Below, piece after piece: positions 1 to 6,553 of a DNA stretch of 13,061 nucleotides. The stretch comes from DASQHM01 sp035632095 (GTDB taxonomy: Bacteria > Pseudomonadota > Alphaproteobacteria > Ferrovibrionales > Ferrovibrionaceae). The DNA is taken from assembly GCA_035632095.1 (NCBI GenBank), contig DASQHM010000045.1, positions 1-13,061 on the forward strand. Direction: 5' to 3'. Each line of letters opens with the position of its first letter. Positions within the stretch are counted from its first letter, which is position 1. The position numbers were made by a program, and so were the translations under genes. The notes beneath the pieces are model-generated. The model saw only the letters and a list, made by a program, of their open reading frames with translations, was not told the DNA's origin and did no database searches.

Positions 1-891
1 TGGACGCTGCTCGGCGGCTTGCTGTTCTCGATCATGTCGGTGCTGATCAAGGTGCTCGGCACCCGCCTCGACATCTTTCAGGTCGCCTTCTTCCGCGCCG
101 CCTTCGGCCTGGCGACTTTGCTGCCGTTCGCCATCGCCGCGGGGCCGCGGGTACTGCGGACCCATCGGCCCGTGGCGCATGTGATCCGGGGCCTGATCGG
201 CGCCGCCGGCATGTTCTGCGGCTTCTACTCCATCGCCAAATTGCCGCTCGCCGATTCCTCGGCCTACAGCTTCACGCGGCCCCTGTTCCTGATCGTGCTG
301 GCGGTGCTGTTTCTCGGCGAGCGCATTCGGCTGCGGCGCGTCACGGCGACCGCCGTGGGCTTCGTCGGCGTGCTCGTCATGCTGCGTCCCCACGGCGGCA
401 TCGAGACCGCCGCCGTGGTCGGCCTGCTCGGCGCACTCTTCGCGGCGCTGGTGAGCATCTTCATCAAACAGCTGTCCGAAACCGAAAAGCCGATCACGGT
501 GCTGCTCTACTTCGGCCTGGTGTCCACGGCGGTGACCTTGGCGCCGGCGATCTTCGTCTGGCAGCCGGCGACCCTTTGGGAGCTGGTCATGCTGATGCTG
601 ATCGGCGCCACCGGCGCCAGCGCGCAGAGCGCCATGATCCGCGGCTACGCCATCACCGAGGCGACGGCGGTCGCGGGGTACGACTATGCGCGATTGATCT
701 ACGCTGCCGTGCTGGGCTTTGCGGTGTTCGGCGAAGTGCCCGGGCTCTGGACCGTCGCCGGCGCGCTGACGGTCGCAAGTTCGACGCTCTACATCGCCTA
801 CCGCGAGGCGCAGCTCGGCAAGCGCACGCCGCCGCCCATGCCGGTCGCGGCGGCCGTGGCGGCAACTCCTGTTTCACGAACCCAGGGCTGA
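1..891 (+). CDS. EamA/DMT-family transporter, 5' end cut by window
   Basis: This is an inner-membrane protein of the drug/metabolite transporter superfamily (EamA type), which usually has ten membrane helices in two repeats and exports small metabolites. The frame is open from base 1, so the true start and probably the first helix lie upstream. The visible part is about 296 residues. It alternates hydrophobic segments with short Arg-rich loops. The second repeat begins near VGLLGALFAALVSIFIKQL, and the segment ending FLGERIRLRR is typical of the end of the first EamA repeat. The tail after the last helix is polar and Ala/Pro-rich. The substrate cannot be read from sequence. The SDR gene follows on the same strand after 70 bases and may be co-transcribed, but it has its own good ribosome binding site. 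Confidence 0.85.
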   Translation, partial: WTLLGGLLFSIMSVLIKVLGTRLDIFQVAFFRAAFGLATLLPFAIAAGPRVLRTHRPVAHVIRGLIGAAGMFCGFYSIAKLPLADSSAYSFTRPLFLIVLAVLFLGERIRLRRVTATAVGFVGVLVMLRPHGGIETAAVVGLLGALFAALVSIFIKQLSETEKPITVLLYFGLVSTAVTLAPAIFVWQPATLWELVMLMLIGATGASAQSAMIRGYAITEATAVAGYDYARLIYAAVLGFAVFGEVPGLWTVAGALTVASSTLYIAYREAQLGKRTPPPMPVAAAVAATPVSRTQG

Positions 892-947
892 CAGCAGGGG
901 AACGATCTGCTATGAACCGCCGGCAAATTTTCAGGTCACACACCTTC

Positions 948-954
948 GGGAGGA
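948..954 (+). promoter_or_regulatory. Ribosome binding site of the SDR gene
   Basis: GGGAGGA lies seven bases before the ATG at 962. It is a strong Shine-Dalgarno match and fixes that start. Confidence 0.7.
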
Positions 955-961
955 ACCCGCC

Positions 962-1723
962 ATGAAGTTGAACGGAATATCAGCGTTGATCACCGGCGGC
1001 GCGTCCGGCCTCGGCGCCGCGACGGCCCGCGAGCTGACGGCCGCCGGCGCCAAATGCGCGCTGCTCGACCTGAACATGGTAGTGGCCGAAAAGACCGCGA
1101 AGGAAATCGGCGCCGTCGCCATCGAATGCAACGTGGCGAGCGAGGAGAGCGCCGCCAAGGCCATTCAGGCCGCCGCCGCGAAACAGGGCCCGGCGCGCGT
1201 CCTGGTGAATTGCGCCGGCATCGGCACCGCCGGCCGTGCCGTCGGCAAGAACGGCCCGCTCGCGCTCGACGCCTTCGCCAAGACCATCAACATCAACCTG
1301 ATCGGCACGTTCAACCTGATCCGCCTGGCCGTGTTCGAAATGTCGAAACTGCCGGCGCTCGACGACGGCGAGCGCGGCGTGGTGGTCAACACCGCCTCGG
1401 TCGCGGCCTTCGACGGTCAGATCGGCCAGGTGGCCTATTCGGCGTCCAAGGGCGGCGTGGTCGGCATGACGCTGCCGCTGGCGCGCGAATTCGCGTCGAT
1501 GGGCGTGCGCGTCTGCACCATTGCGCCCGGCCTGTTCGACACGCCGATGATGGCGGGGGTAAGCCCCGAGTTCAAAGCGACGCTCATCGCATCGACCCTG
1601 TTCCCAAAGCGGCTCGGCCTGCCGGCGGAATACGGCAAGCTGGCCCGCCACATCTGCGAAAACGCCATGCTGAACGGCGAGACCATCCGTCTCGACGGCT
1701 CGATCCGCCTGGCGCCGAAGTAG
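962..1723 (+). CDS. HSD10-like short-chain dehydrogenase (3-hydroxyacyl-CoA dehydrogenase type)
   Basis: This is a classical SDR of 253 residues, the normal family length. The Rossmann glycine motif TGGASGLG is at residues 11-18. Asp36 at the end of beta strand 2 predicts NAD(H) rather than NADP(H). NCAG is at 83-86. The catalytic residues are Asn112, Ser146, Tyr159 and Lys163 (YSASK). The stretches NTASVAAFDGQ, GMTLPLAR and IAPGLFDTP closely resemble mitochondrial HSD17B10 as I know it. That enzyme oxidises 3-hydroxyacyl-CoA and 2-methyl-3-hydroxybutyryl-CoA in isoleucine and fatty-acid breakdown. The likely role is therefore cytoplasmic NAD-dependent oxidation of short or branched 3-hydroxyacyl-CoA. 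No other beta-oxidation gene is in the window, so the exact substrate is an inference from the family. Confidence 0.9.
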   Translation: MKLNGISALITGGASGLGAATARELTAAGAKCALLDLNMVVAEKTAKEIGAVAIECNVASEESAAKAIQAAAAKQGPARVLVNCAGIGTAGRAVGKNGPLALDAFAKTININLIGTFNLIRLAVFEMSKLPALDDGERGVVVNTASVAAFDGQIGQVAYSASKGGVVGMTLPLAREFASMGVRVCTIAPGLFDTPMMAGVSPEFKATLIASTLFPKRLGLPAEYGKLARHICENAMLNGETIRLDGSIRLAPK

Positions 1724-1811
1724 GCGGATCGCCGCTACGGTGCGATAGGCTGACCGCCGGAGCTGCCTGCGCTATCCTCGGCGCCATCGCACGCAGCACC
1801 GGAGGTCCGGC

Positions 1812-2099
1812 ATGGTTGCGAAACTCACGGCGGCGGAACGCGCGGCGGCGCTCAAGCAATTGAGCGGATGGCGCGAGGTCGAGGGCCGCGACGCCATCGC
1901 CAAGAGCTTCAAGTTCGCCGATTTCATCGAGGCGTTCGGCTTCATGTCCCGCGTGGCGCTGGCGGCCGAGCGCATGGACCATCACCCCGAATGGTTCAAC
2001 GTGTGGAACCGGGTCGACATCACGCTCTCGACCCATGACGCGGGCGGCCTGAGCGAGCGCGACGTGAAGCTGGCCGGATTGATCGACAAGCTGGTATGA
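1812..2099 (+). CDS. phhB: Pterin-4a-carbinolamine dehydratase
   Basis: This 95-residue protein has the length and motif of the PCD/DCoH family. The active-site block ERMDHHPEWFNVW carries His57, His58 and Pro59. The third conserved histidine is His75 in LSTHDAGGLSERD. The enzyme dehydrates 4a-hydroxytetrahydrobiopterin and so recycles the pterin cofactor of aromatic amino acid hydroxylases. No phenylalanine hydroxylase gene is seen here. Many bacteria keep a stand-alone PCD, and a link to molybdopterin or other pterin metabolism has been proposed for some. GGAGGT at 1801-1806 sits five bases before the ATG. The stop overlaps the next start as ATGA (2096-2099), which suggests translational coupling to the metallopeptidase gene. 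Confidence 0.92.
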   Translation: MVAKLTAAERAAALKQLSGWREVEGRDAIAKSFKFADFIEAFGFMSRVALAAERMDHHPEWFNVWNRVDITLSTHDAGGLSERDVKLAGLIDKLV

Positions 2100-2503
2100 C
2101 CGCGCCCGACCGCTCATTGAAGCGTGCGCCGTCGCTCGGCGAGATCGAGCGCCTGGCGGAAGAGGCGGCGGCGACGATCCCCGAAGCCTTGCGGCGGCAC
2201 GTGCACAATCTGGTCATCCGCGTCGAGGACTTTCCCGACGACGAGACCGAGCGCGAGATGGAACTGGAAAGCCCGTTCGACCTGCTCGGCCTCTATCGCG
2301 GCGTGAGCTTGAACCTGCGCAGCGTCTCCGCGCCGCCGCCCGGCCCCGACATGGTGTTTCTCTATCGCCGGCCGATCCTCGATTATTGGTGCGAGACCGG
2401 CGAGGACCTGGCCCATGTGGTGCGCCACGTGCTGATCCATGAGATCGGCCATCATTTCGGCTTCTCCGACGAGGACATGGAAGCGATCGAGGCCGCGGAA
2501 TGA
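2096..2503 (+). CDS. Small zincin-like metallopeptidase (PF06262 type)
   Basis: This is a 135-residue cytoplasmic protein with no signal peptide or membrane segment. Near the C-terminus it has HEIGHHFGFSD at residues 115-125. This is an HExxHxxGxxD motif: His115 and His119 are zinc ligands, Glu116 is the general base and Asp125 is the likely third ligand. The size and the late motif fit the short zincin-like family often named 'metallopeptidase family protein'. To my knowledge its substrates are not established, so proteolysis is inferred from the motif alone. Acidic stretches (EDFPDDETEREMELES) precede the domain core. The gene overlaps phhB by four bases at its start and the PAS gene by four bases at its end, so the three are probably translated from one transcript. 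Confidence 0.88.
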   Translation: MTAPDRSLKRAPSLGEIERLAEEAAATIPEALRRHVHNLVIRVEDFPDDETEREMELESPFDLLGLYRGVSLNLRSVSAPPPGPDMVFLYRRPILDYWCETGEDLAHVVRHVLIHEIGHHFGFSDEDMEAIEAAE

Positions 2504-2985
2504 GCCGCAGACCGCTGGATGCGCCTGCCACCGAATACGAGATCATCGACAAGCCGGCGCTGCCGATCATCCAGGAGCTGGTCGATTATTGGGAGAAGAA
2601 GCGCGCCGGCCGCATGGCGCCGAGCCGCGCCGAAATCGACCCGGCGGAGCTCAAGGCGCACCTGCCGCACATCCACCTGATCGACGTGATCGACGGCGGC
2701 GCGGACTTTCGCTACCGCCTGGTCGGCACCTCCATCGTGCAAGGTTTGGGCCGCGACAACACCGGCAAGCGGGTGAGCGAGCTCTACGGCGACCGGCCCG
2801 AGGTGTGCGCCCGGATCATCGCGCGGTTCGCCCTGGTGGTGACCGAAAAGCGGCCGATCTTTTCCCGCGGCCGCATCTGGTGGATGCCGGACCGCAATTT
2901 CCGCGGCCTCGCCGGCGGCTCGGTCCCGCTCTCCGACGACGGCGTGAACGTGAACATCATCCTGTCGGAGTTGTTTGTGATTTGA
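2500..2985 (+). CDS. PAS_5-domain protein
   Basis: This is a single-domain protein of 161 residues. The stretch from about residue 22 to 155 fits the alphaproteobacterial PAS_5 type. Its features are a helical entry (ELVDYWEKKRAGRMAPSRAE), the block HLPHIHLIDVIDGG, then FRYRLVGTSIVQGLGRDNTGKRVSELY. No histidine kinase, GGDEF or helix-turn-helix domain is attached. It can therefore only be a sensor or adaptor acting with a partner, and the ligand is unknown. A family resemblance to PAS proteins that pair with other regulators is known, but no partner is identifiable nearby. The ATG overlaps the metallopeptidase stop (ATGA, 2500-2503), making it the last gene of the unit. Beyond it lies a convergent gap facing the cyclase gene. 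Confidence 0.82.
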   Translation: MSRRPLDAPATEYEIIDKPALPIIQELVDYWEKKRAGRMAPSRAEIDPAELKAHLPHIHLIDVIDGGADFRYRLVGTSIVQGLGRDNTGKRVSELYGDRPEVCARIIARFALVVTEKRPIFSRGRIWWMPDRNFRGLAGGSVPLSDDGVNVNIILSELFVI

Positions 2986-3079
2986 GGGGGTGAGAGAGTG
3001 CGGCCTGGATGTCTGACTTCGGACGATAAACGCGGATAGGGCGCCCATAAGCGAGCAATTCTTCGCCTTGTTAGAGCCT

Positions 3080-3101
3080 GTCTCGAAACTGCGTCCGAGA
3101 C
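3080..3101. terminator. Weak hairpin in the convergent gap
   Basis: The gap between the PAS gene and the convergent cyclase gene (2986-3116) holds an inverted repeat. GTCTCG (3080-3085) pairs with CGAGAC (3096-3101) across a ten-base loop. The outer bases CCTGT/ACAGG are also complementary, but they are not evenly spaced. No T-run follows on either strand. It may act as a weak bidirectional terminator or be the edge of a mobile element. The rest of the gap shows nothing I can name. Confidence 0.25.
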
Positions 3102-3116
3102 TGACAAACAGGTTCG

Positions 3117-4130
3117 TCAGGTGGCCTGTTCAGGTTTGTCCTTGGTCTCGTTCGCGTTGATAACCCGCGCCAAGAGTTCTCGGAGCGTCTCTCGCTCGCG
3201 GTCGGAAAGGGTAGCCATGACGCGGTCTGTTGCGGCGATGACAGCTGGGCGCAGCGTTTGAAGCACCTTGGCCCCTTGTGGCGTAAGGCTCAACCTGCCC
3301 GAACGCCTGTTTTCACGAGCGGGCACCTGAGCAACCACTAGCTCCCGGTTCTTCAGTCGCTTCAGCAGTCGTTGCGCCGTGGTCGCGTCAATTCCGATCC
3401 GCCCCGACAATCGGCGCGGATCAATGCCCGGGGCATCATTGAGAGACGCAAGGACAGCGAACTCCAAAGGCGTCAGGTCTTCCTCGCTGGTCACGCTCAA
3501 GACGGCGCCGCGGCACAAGTCGTGGTAGCGCCGCGCAAGATGGGCTTCCGCGCGGCGGTGAACCGGCGGCAGAGCTGGCGACGCCGGTTCGCCGGACGGG
3601 CGGACCGAATAGGCCCGGATCGCACCGTCCAGGTTCTTGACCAATTGCGGCCCAAGATCTTCGAAGGTCACGGGCAGCATTCGATGCACGAATTGATGGG
3701 CGGCTTCTGACAGGCAGATCGAACCCGGCTGCGCCAGCCCCTGCATCCGTGCGGCAACATTGACGCCGTCTCCATACAGATCGCCATCCTTGACCATCAC
3801 CTCGCCCGCATGCAGTCCAATGCGGAAGCGGACCCGGCGCTCTTCCGGAATTTCCTGGTTGACCGCAGCAACCCTTTCCAGAATGCCGAGCGAGCACTGG
3901 AGCGCGTCTACGGCGCTCGGGAACTCCGCGAGAATGCTGTCGCCCGCGGTGTTGGCGATCCGGCCGCCGTGCTGCGCGATGAAGCGATCCGTGATGTCTC
4001 GATGCGAGGTGAGCAGGCGCATGGTGCCTGCCTCATCGGCGTTCATCAGGCGTGTATAGCCTTCCACGTCAGCACTGAAGATCGCTGCGAGACGTCGTTG
4101 GACCTTCGAGACGGGGTCAGTCTTGCGCAT
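3117..4130 (-). CDS. Class III nucleotide cyclase fused to a MarR-like winged-helix domain
   Basis: From the start chosen (ATG at 4130, with AGAGG a short distance upstream) the protein has 337 residues. Residues 12-176 form a class III adenylate/guanylate cyclase domain. The metal-binding aspartates are Asp21 (FSADVEGYTRLM) and Asp64 (NTAGDSILAEF). Transition-state residues are Asn124 and Arg128 (GDGVNVAARM). The position often held by the adenine-selecting Lys is Asn60. Residues 177-193 are a Pro-rich linker. Residues 194-325 look like a MarR-type regulator: a winged helix at about 220-290 (LTPLEFAVLASL, TTAQRLLKRLKNREL, GRLSLTPQGAKVL) then a long C-terminal helix. There is no membrane segment, so it should be cytosolic. 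The likely role is cyclic-nucleotide synthesis tied to DNA binding in one chain; the coupling is inferred. The frame is open 41 codons further upstream to 4253, but that extension has no domain character and overlaps the IS remnant. GC is lower than in neighbouring genes. Confidence 0.85.
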   Translation of the reverse strand: MRKTDPVSKVQRRLAAIFSADVEGYTRLMNADEAGTMRLLTSHRDITDRFIAQHGGRIANTAGDSILAEFPSAVDALQCSLGILERVAAVNQEIPEERRVRFRIGLHAGEVMVKDGDLYGDGVNVAARMQGLAQPGSICLSEAAHQFVHRMLPVTFEDLGPQLVKNLDGAIRAYSVRPSGEPASPALPPVHRRAEAHLARRYHDLCRGAVLSVTSEEDLTPLEFAVLASLNDAPGIDPRRLSGRIGIDATTAQRLLKRLKNRELVVAQVPARENRRSGRLSLTPQGAKVLQTLRPAVIAATDRVMATLSDRERETLRELLARVINANETKDKPEQAT

Positions 4131-4236
4131 GCAAGGCCTCTGATGAACCCCCAGGGTAAGAGGCGTTTCGAATGCCGCTTGCGCGGTCGATGCTCGCGCA
4201 ATTCCAAGTGGTTGTTGACGCCGACCTGGAGGTGTC

Positions 4237-4575
4237 GTGTGGGCGCCGACCACGCATTTGTATCATAGCTGCCTGACGGCACGCTGCCAAAGTGACCTGA
4301 CGGACGAGAGACGGTGCGTGATCGAACCACATCTACCTGCTGCGAACGCGACGGGTCGACCACGCGGCTGGCCGATACATGAGATCGTCAACAACATCTT
4401 TTGCGTGATGTGGTCCGGCTGTCCGTGGCGGCAACTGCCGAACGACCCGCCGCCGTGAAGCACAGTCTACCGCTGGTTCGCCGCCTGGCGTGACGCCTAT
4501 GTGTTCGAGCAGATCAACCACGCCCTGATCGTGGCCGACCGTGAGCGGTTCGTGTTTGGTCGTGGACTATCCTAG
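4237..4575 (+). pseudogene. IS5-family transposase remnant, nonsense-mutated and truncated
   Basis: Recognisable transposase sequence starts near 4291 (SDLTDERRCVIEPHLP) and runs through TGRPRGWPIHEIVNNIF and SGCPWRQLPNDPPP. This is the N-terminal part of IS5-family transposases. At 4456-4458 a TGA stands where the family has Trp in 'PPWSTVY'. The same frame then continues with STVYRWFAAWRDAYVFEQINHAL and VADRER, and ends at TAG 4573-4575. The DDE catalytic core that should follow is absent. The fragment therefore has a stop inside it and has lost most of its 3' part. I found no convincing terminal inverted repeats at its edges. It lies just upstream of the cyclase-MarR gene on the opposite strand. 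The bases from 4131 to about 4290 contain no other gene, and no clear promoter for the cyclase gene could be called there. Confidence 0.85.
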
Positions 4576-4610
4576 TCCCTGGTCTGAGCTACACTTCACG
4601 CACTTTCCCC

Positions 4611-5147
4611 CTACCCCAGCCGATACGTCGCCTCCGCCCGGTAGATGGCGCCGCCGTGGGACAGGAAGCTCGAGAACAGCACGTATTCGCTCACCTCGAA
4701 CGGTGGCAGATAGAAACCGCCGTTGCCGCTGAGGAAGCTCGCGACGCGCTCGATCGGCGTGCCCTTGAGCCGCCCGAGCGTCACGTGGGCGTGGAACTTG
4801 CGTGGATCGGGATCGAAGCCCAATCGTTGCAGCGCGTTCTCGACCTTGCCTTGCAGGCGCAGCAGCAACTCGTGCGGCCTGACGCCCGCCCAGAGCAGAT
4901 CGGCGCGGCGCTTCTCGCCGAATTGGCCGACGCCGTCGATCTGCAGCGGAAAGCGCGGCACCGACACGTGGCCGAGCGCATCCATGATGTCCGTGAACGT
5001 GGCGCCGTCCACCTCGCCGATGAAGCGGAGCGTCAGATGCATGTTCTCGGGCTTGGCCCAGCGCGCGCCCGGCACGCCGGCGCAGAGCATGGTCAGGCGC
5101 TGGCGCACCGGTTCGGGCAAGGCGATGGCGACGAAAAGACGGATCAT
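4611..5147 (-). CDS. thpR: RNA 2',3'-cyclic phosphodiesterase (LigT/2H family)
   Basis: This 178-residue cytoplasmic protein belongs to the 2H phosphoesterase superfamily. It carries both signature tetrapeptides, HLTL at residues 37-40 and HVTL at 121-124. The two histidines form the active site that opens 2',3'-cyclic phosphates at RNA ends. The start MIRLFVAIALPEPV and the block WAKPENMHLTLRFIGEV are typical of bacterial ThpR/LigT, formerly called 2'-5' RNA ligase. The gene begins 18 bases after the stop of the esterase gene on the same strand, so the two probably share a transcript. No strong Shine-Dalgarno is seen before the ATG. The cellular role is uncertain even in well-studied bacteria; RNA-end processing is the family expectation. 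Confidence 0.92.
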   Translation of the reverse strand: MIRLFVAIALPEPVRQRLTMLCAGVPGARWAKPENMHLTLRFIGEVDGATFTDIMDALGHVSVPRFPLQIDGVGQFGEKRRADLLWAGVRPHELLLRLQGKVENALQRLGFDPDPRKFHAHVTLGRLKGTPIERVASFLSGNGGFYLPPFEVSEYVLFSSFLSHGGAIYRAEATYRLG

Positions 5148-5165
5148 GATGCGTCGCCGGCCGGG

Positions 5166-5816
5166 CTATTCGCCGCGCACCAGCTTCTCCACGTAGGGCG
5201 CCATGCGCTCGACGATGATCTCGACGCCCTTCGGATTGGGATGCATGCCGTCGGGCTGGTTGAGCGCCGGATCGGCGGCAACGCCGTCGAGGAAAAAGGG
5301 ATAGAGCATCACGTGGTGCCTGGCGGCGAGCCGCGCGTACATGCCGTCGAAGGCCTGGTCGTAGTCGCGCCCGAGATTGGGCGGCGCCACCATGCCGGCC
5401 AGCAGCACCTTCACGCCGTGGGCGTCGAGCGCCGACAAAATGGCATCGAGATTGTCCTCCGCCACTTTCGGATCGATGGCGCGGAGCGCATCGTTGGCGC
5501 CGAGCTCGACAATGGCGAAGCGGGGCTTGTCGGCAAGCGCCCAATCGAGGCGCGCCCGCCCGCCCGCCGTGGTATCGCCCGACACGCCGCCGTTCCGCAC
5601 GCGGACGGCCACGCCCTTGGCGCGCAGATACGCTTCGAGCCGCGCCGGAAACGCCTGCTCCGGTTCCACCCCGAAGCCCGCCGTGAGCGAATCGCCGAAG
5701 GCCAGGATCACGGGATCTTGAGCGGCGGAGGGCGAGCCGGTGCTCAAGCAAAGTCCGGCGATGACCGTTATAGTCGCGGCGATCCAAGTGCAAATCGGAA
5801 ATCGGCGGATTTTCAT
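5166..5816 (-). CDS. tesA: Secreted GDSL-type arylesterase / TesA-like lipase
   Basis: This is a 216-residue SGNH hydrolase with an N-terminal signal peptide: MKIRR, a hydrophobic segment, then a small-residue site around SPSAA near residue 32. The mature enzyme should be periplasmic. The four family blocks are present. FGDSL holds the nucleophile Ser43. NGGVSGDTTAGG (75-86) supplies the oxyanion glycine. GAND has Asn108. DGMH has Asp189 and His192. The match is to the TesA/arylesterase group, which hydrolyses thioesters and aryl or short-chain esters. The same frame stays open upstream into the opposite strand of the ABC gene, but the signal peptide and family length point to ATG at 5816. 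That ATG shares the CATG of 5814-5817 with the divergent ATPase gene. The arrangement tesA divergent from ybbA-ybbP is also found in E. coli. Confidence 0.9.
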   Translation of the reverse strand: MKIRRFPICTWIAATITVIAGLCLSTGSPSAAQDPVILAFGDSLTAGFGVEPEQAFPARLEAYLRAKGVAVRVRNGGVSGDTTAGGRARLDWALADKPRFAIVELGANDALRAIDPKVAEDNLDAILSALDAHGVKVLLAGMVAPPNLGRDYDQAFDGMYARLAARHHVMLYPFFLDGVAADPALNQPDGMHPNPKGVEIIVERMAPYVEKLVRGE

Positions 5817-6552
5817 GGCGTCGGCAATGCAGGTAAAGGTCGCCACGGACCCCTTGGTCCGGCTCGACGACGTGCATCTCACTTTGGTGAGCACGGCCGG
5901 CGCCGTCAACATCCTGCGCGGTATCTCGCTCGAGATCTTCGCGGGTGAAACCGTCGGCGTGGTCGGCCCGTCCGGCTCGGGCAAGTCCACCATGCTTTCG
6001 GTGATGGCCGGGTTGGAGCGCGCCACCTCCGGCACGGTCACGGTGGCCGGCGGCGATCTCGGCCGCATGGACGAAGACGCGCTGGCGCGCTTCCGCCGCG
6101 ACAATCTCGGCATCGTGTTCCAGTCGTTCCACCTGATCCCGACCATGACGGCGCTGGAGAACGTCGCCATTCCCCTGGAACTTGCCGGGCGCCGCGATGC
6201 GTTCGCGGCGGCGGAAGCGGAATTGGCGGCGGTGGGTTTGTCCCATCGCCTCACGCATTATCCGGCGCAGCTTTCCGGCGGCGAGCAGCAGCGCGTGGCG
6301 CTGGCGCGCGCCGTGGTCAGCGGGCCGAAGCTGCTGCTTGCCGACGAGCCCACCGGCAATCTCGACGGAGCCACCGGACGCCAGGTGATCGATCTGCTGT
6401 TCGCCTTGCAGCAGCGCGGCGGCACCACGCTCGTGCTCATCACCCATGACGCGGAACTTGCGGCGCGTTGCGGCCGCGTGGTGCGGCTCGGCGACGGGCG
6501 CATCGTCGGCGACAGCAAGCATCAAGCGCCGCGTGCGGCCGGAGCGAGCTGA
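5815..6552 (+). CDS. ybbA: ABC transporter ATPase of the YbbA/LolD type
   Basis: This is a 245-residue ATPase subunit of the MacB/LolD/FtsE group. Walker A GPSGSGKST is at residues 51-59, the Q-loop Gln is at 103 (VFQSFHLIP) and the signature LSGGEQQR is at 153-160. Walker B is LLLADEP with Asp177-Glu178, followed by the D-loop NLD and the switch His in LITHD. It should dimerise and drive the FtsX-type permease encoded one base downstream. GGCGGA stands five bases before the ATG at 5815. An ATG at 5827 is the alternative start but has no clear Shine-Dalgarno. Frames upstream of 5815 lie inside the divergent esterase gene and are not credible. Members of this group usually act on lipids, lipoproteins or the cell envelope rather than importing solutes. 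The substrate of YbbAP is not firmly known. Confidence 0.92.
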   Translation: MASAMQVKVATDPLVRLDDVHLTLVSTAGAVNILRGISLEIFAGETVGVVGPSGSGKSTMLSVMAGLERATSGTVTVAGGDLGRMDEDALARFRRDNLGIVFQSFHLIPTMTALENVAIPLELAGRRDAFAAAEAELAAVGLSHRLTHYPAQLSGGEQQRVALARAVVSGPKLLLADEPTGNLDGATGRQVIDLLFALQQRGGTTLVLITHDAELAARCGRVVRLGDGRIVGDSKHQAPRAAGAS

Positions 6553-6553
6553 C

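Noticed and set aside
1724..1811. Possible TGCGAT/ATCGCA stem between the SDR and phhB genes
   Set aside because: The arms are six bases long and 39 apart with no T-run, which is too weak to call.
4131..4253. A 41-residue N-terminal extension of the cyclase-MarR protein
   Set aside because: It has no cyclase homology and overlaps the IS remnant. The ATG at 4130 has a ribosome binding site and lies just before the domain.
4656..5948. A 430-codon plus-strand open frame antisense to thpR and tesA
   Set aside because: Both minus-strand genes have clear catalytic motifs, while this reading has none.
6446..6553. An upstream ATG start for the permease
   Set aside because: It would overlap the ATPase gene by more than 100 bases and add an Arg-rich stretch. 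GTG 6554 with GGAG upstream fits the family start.
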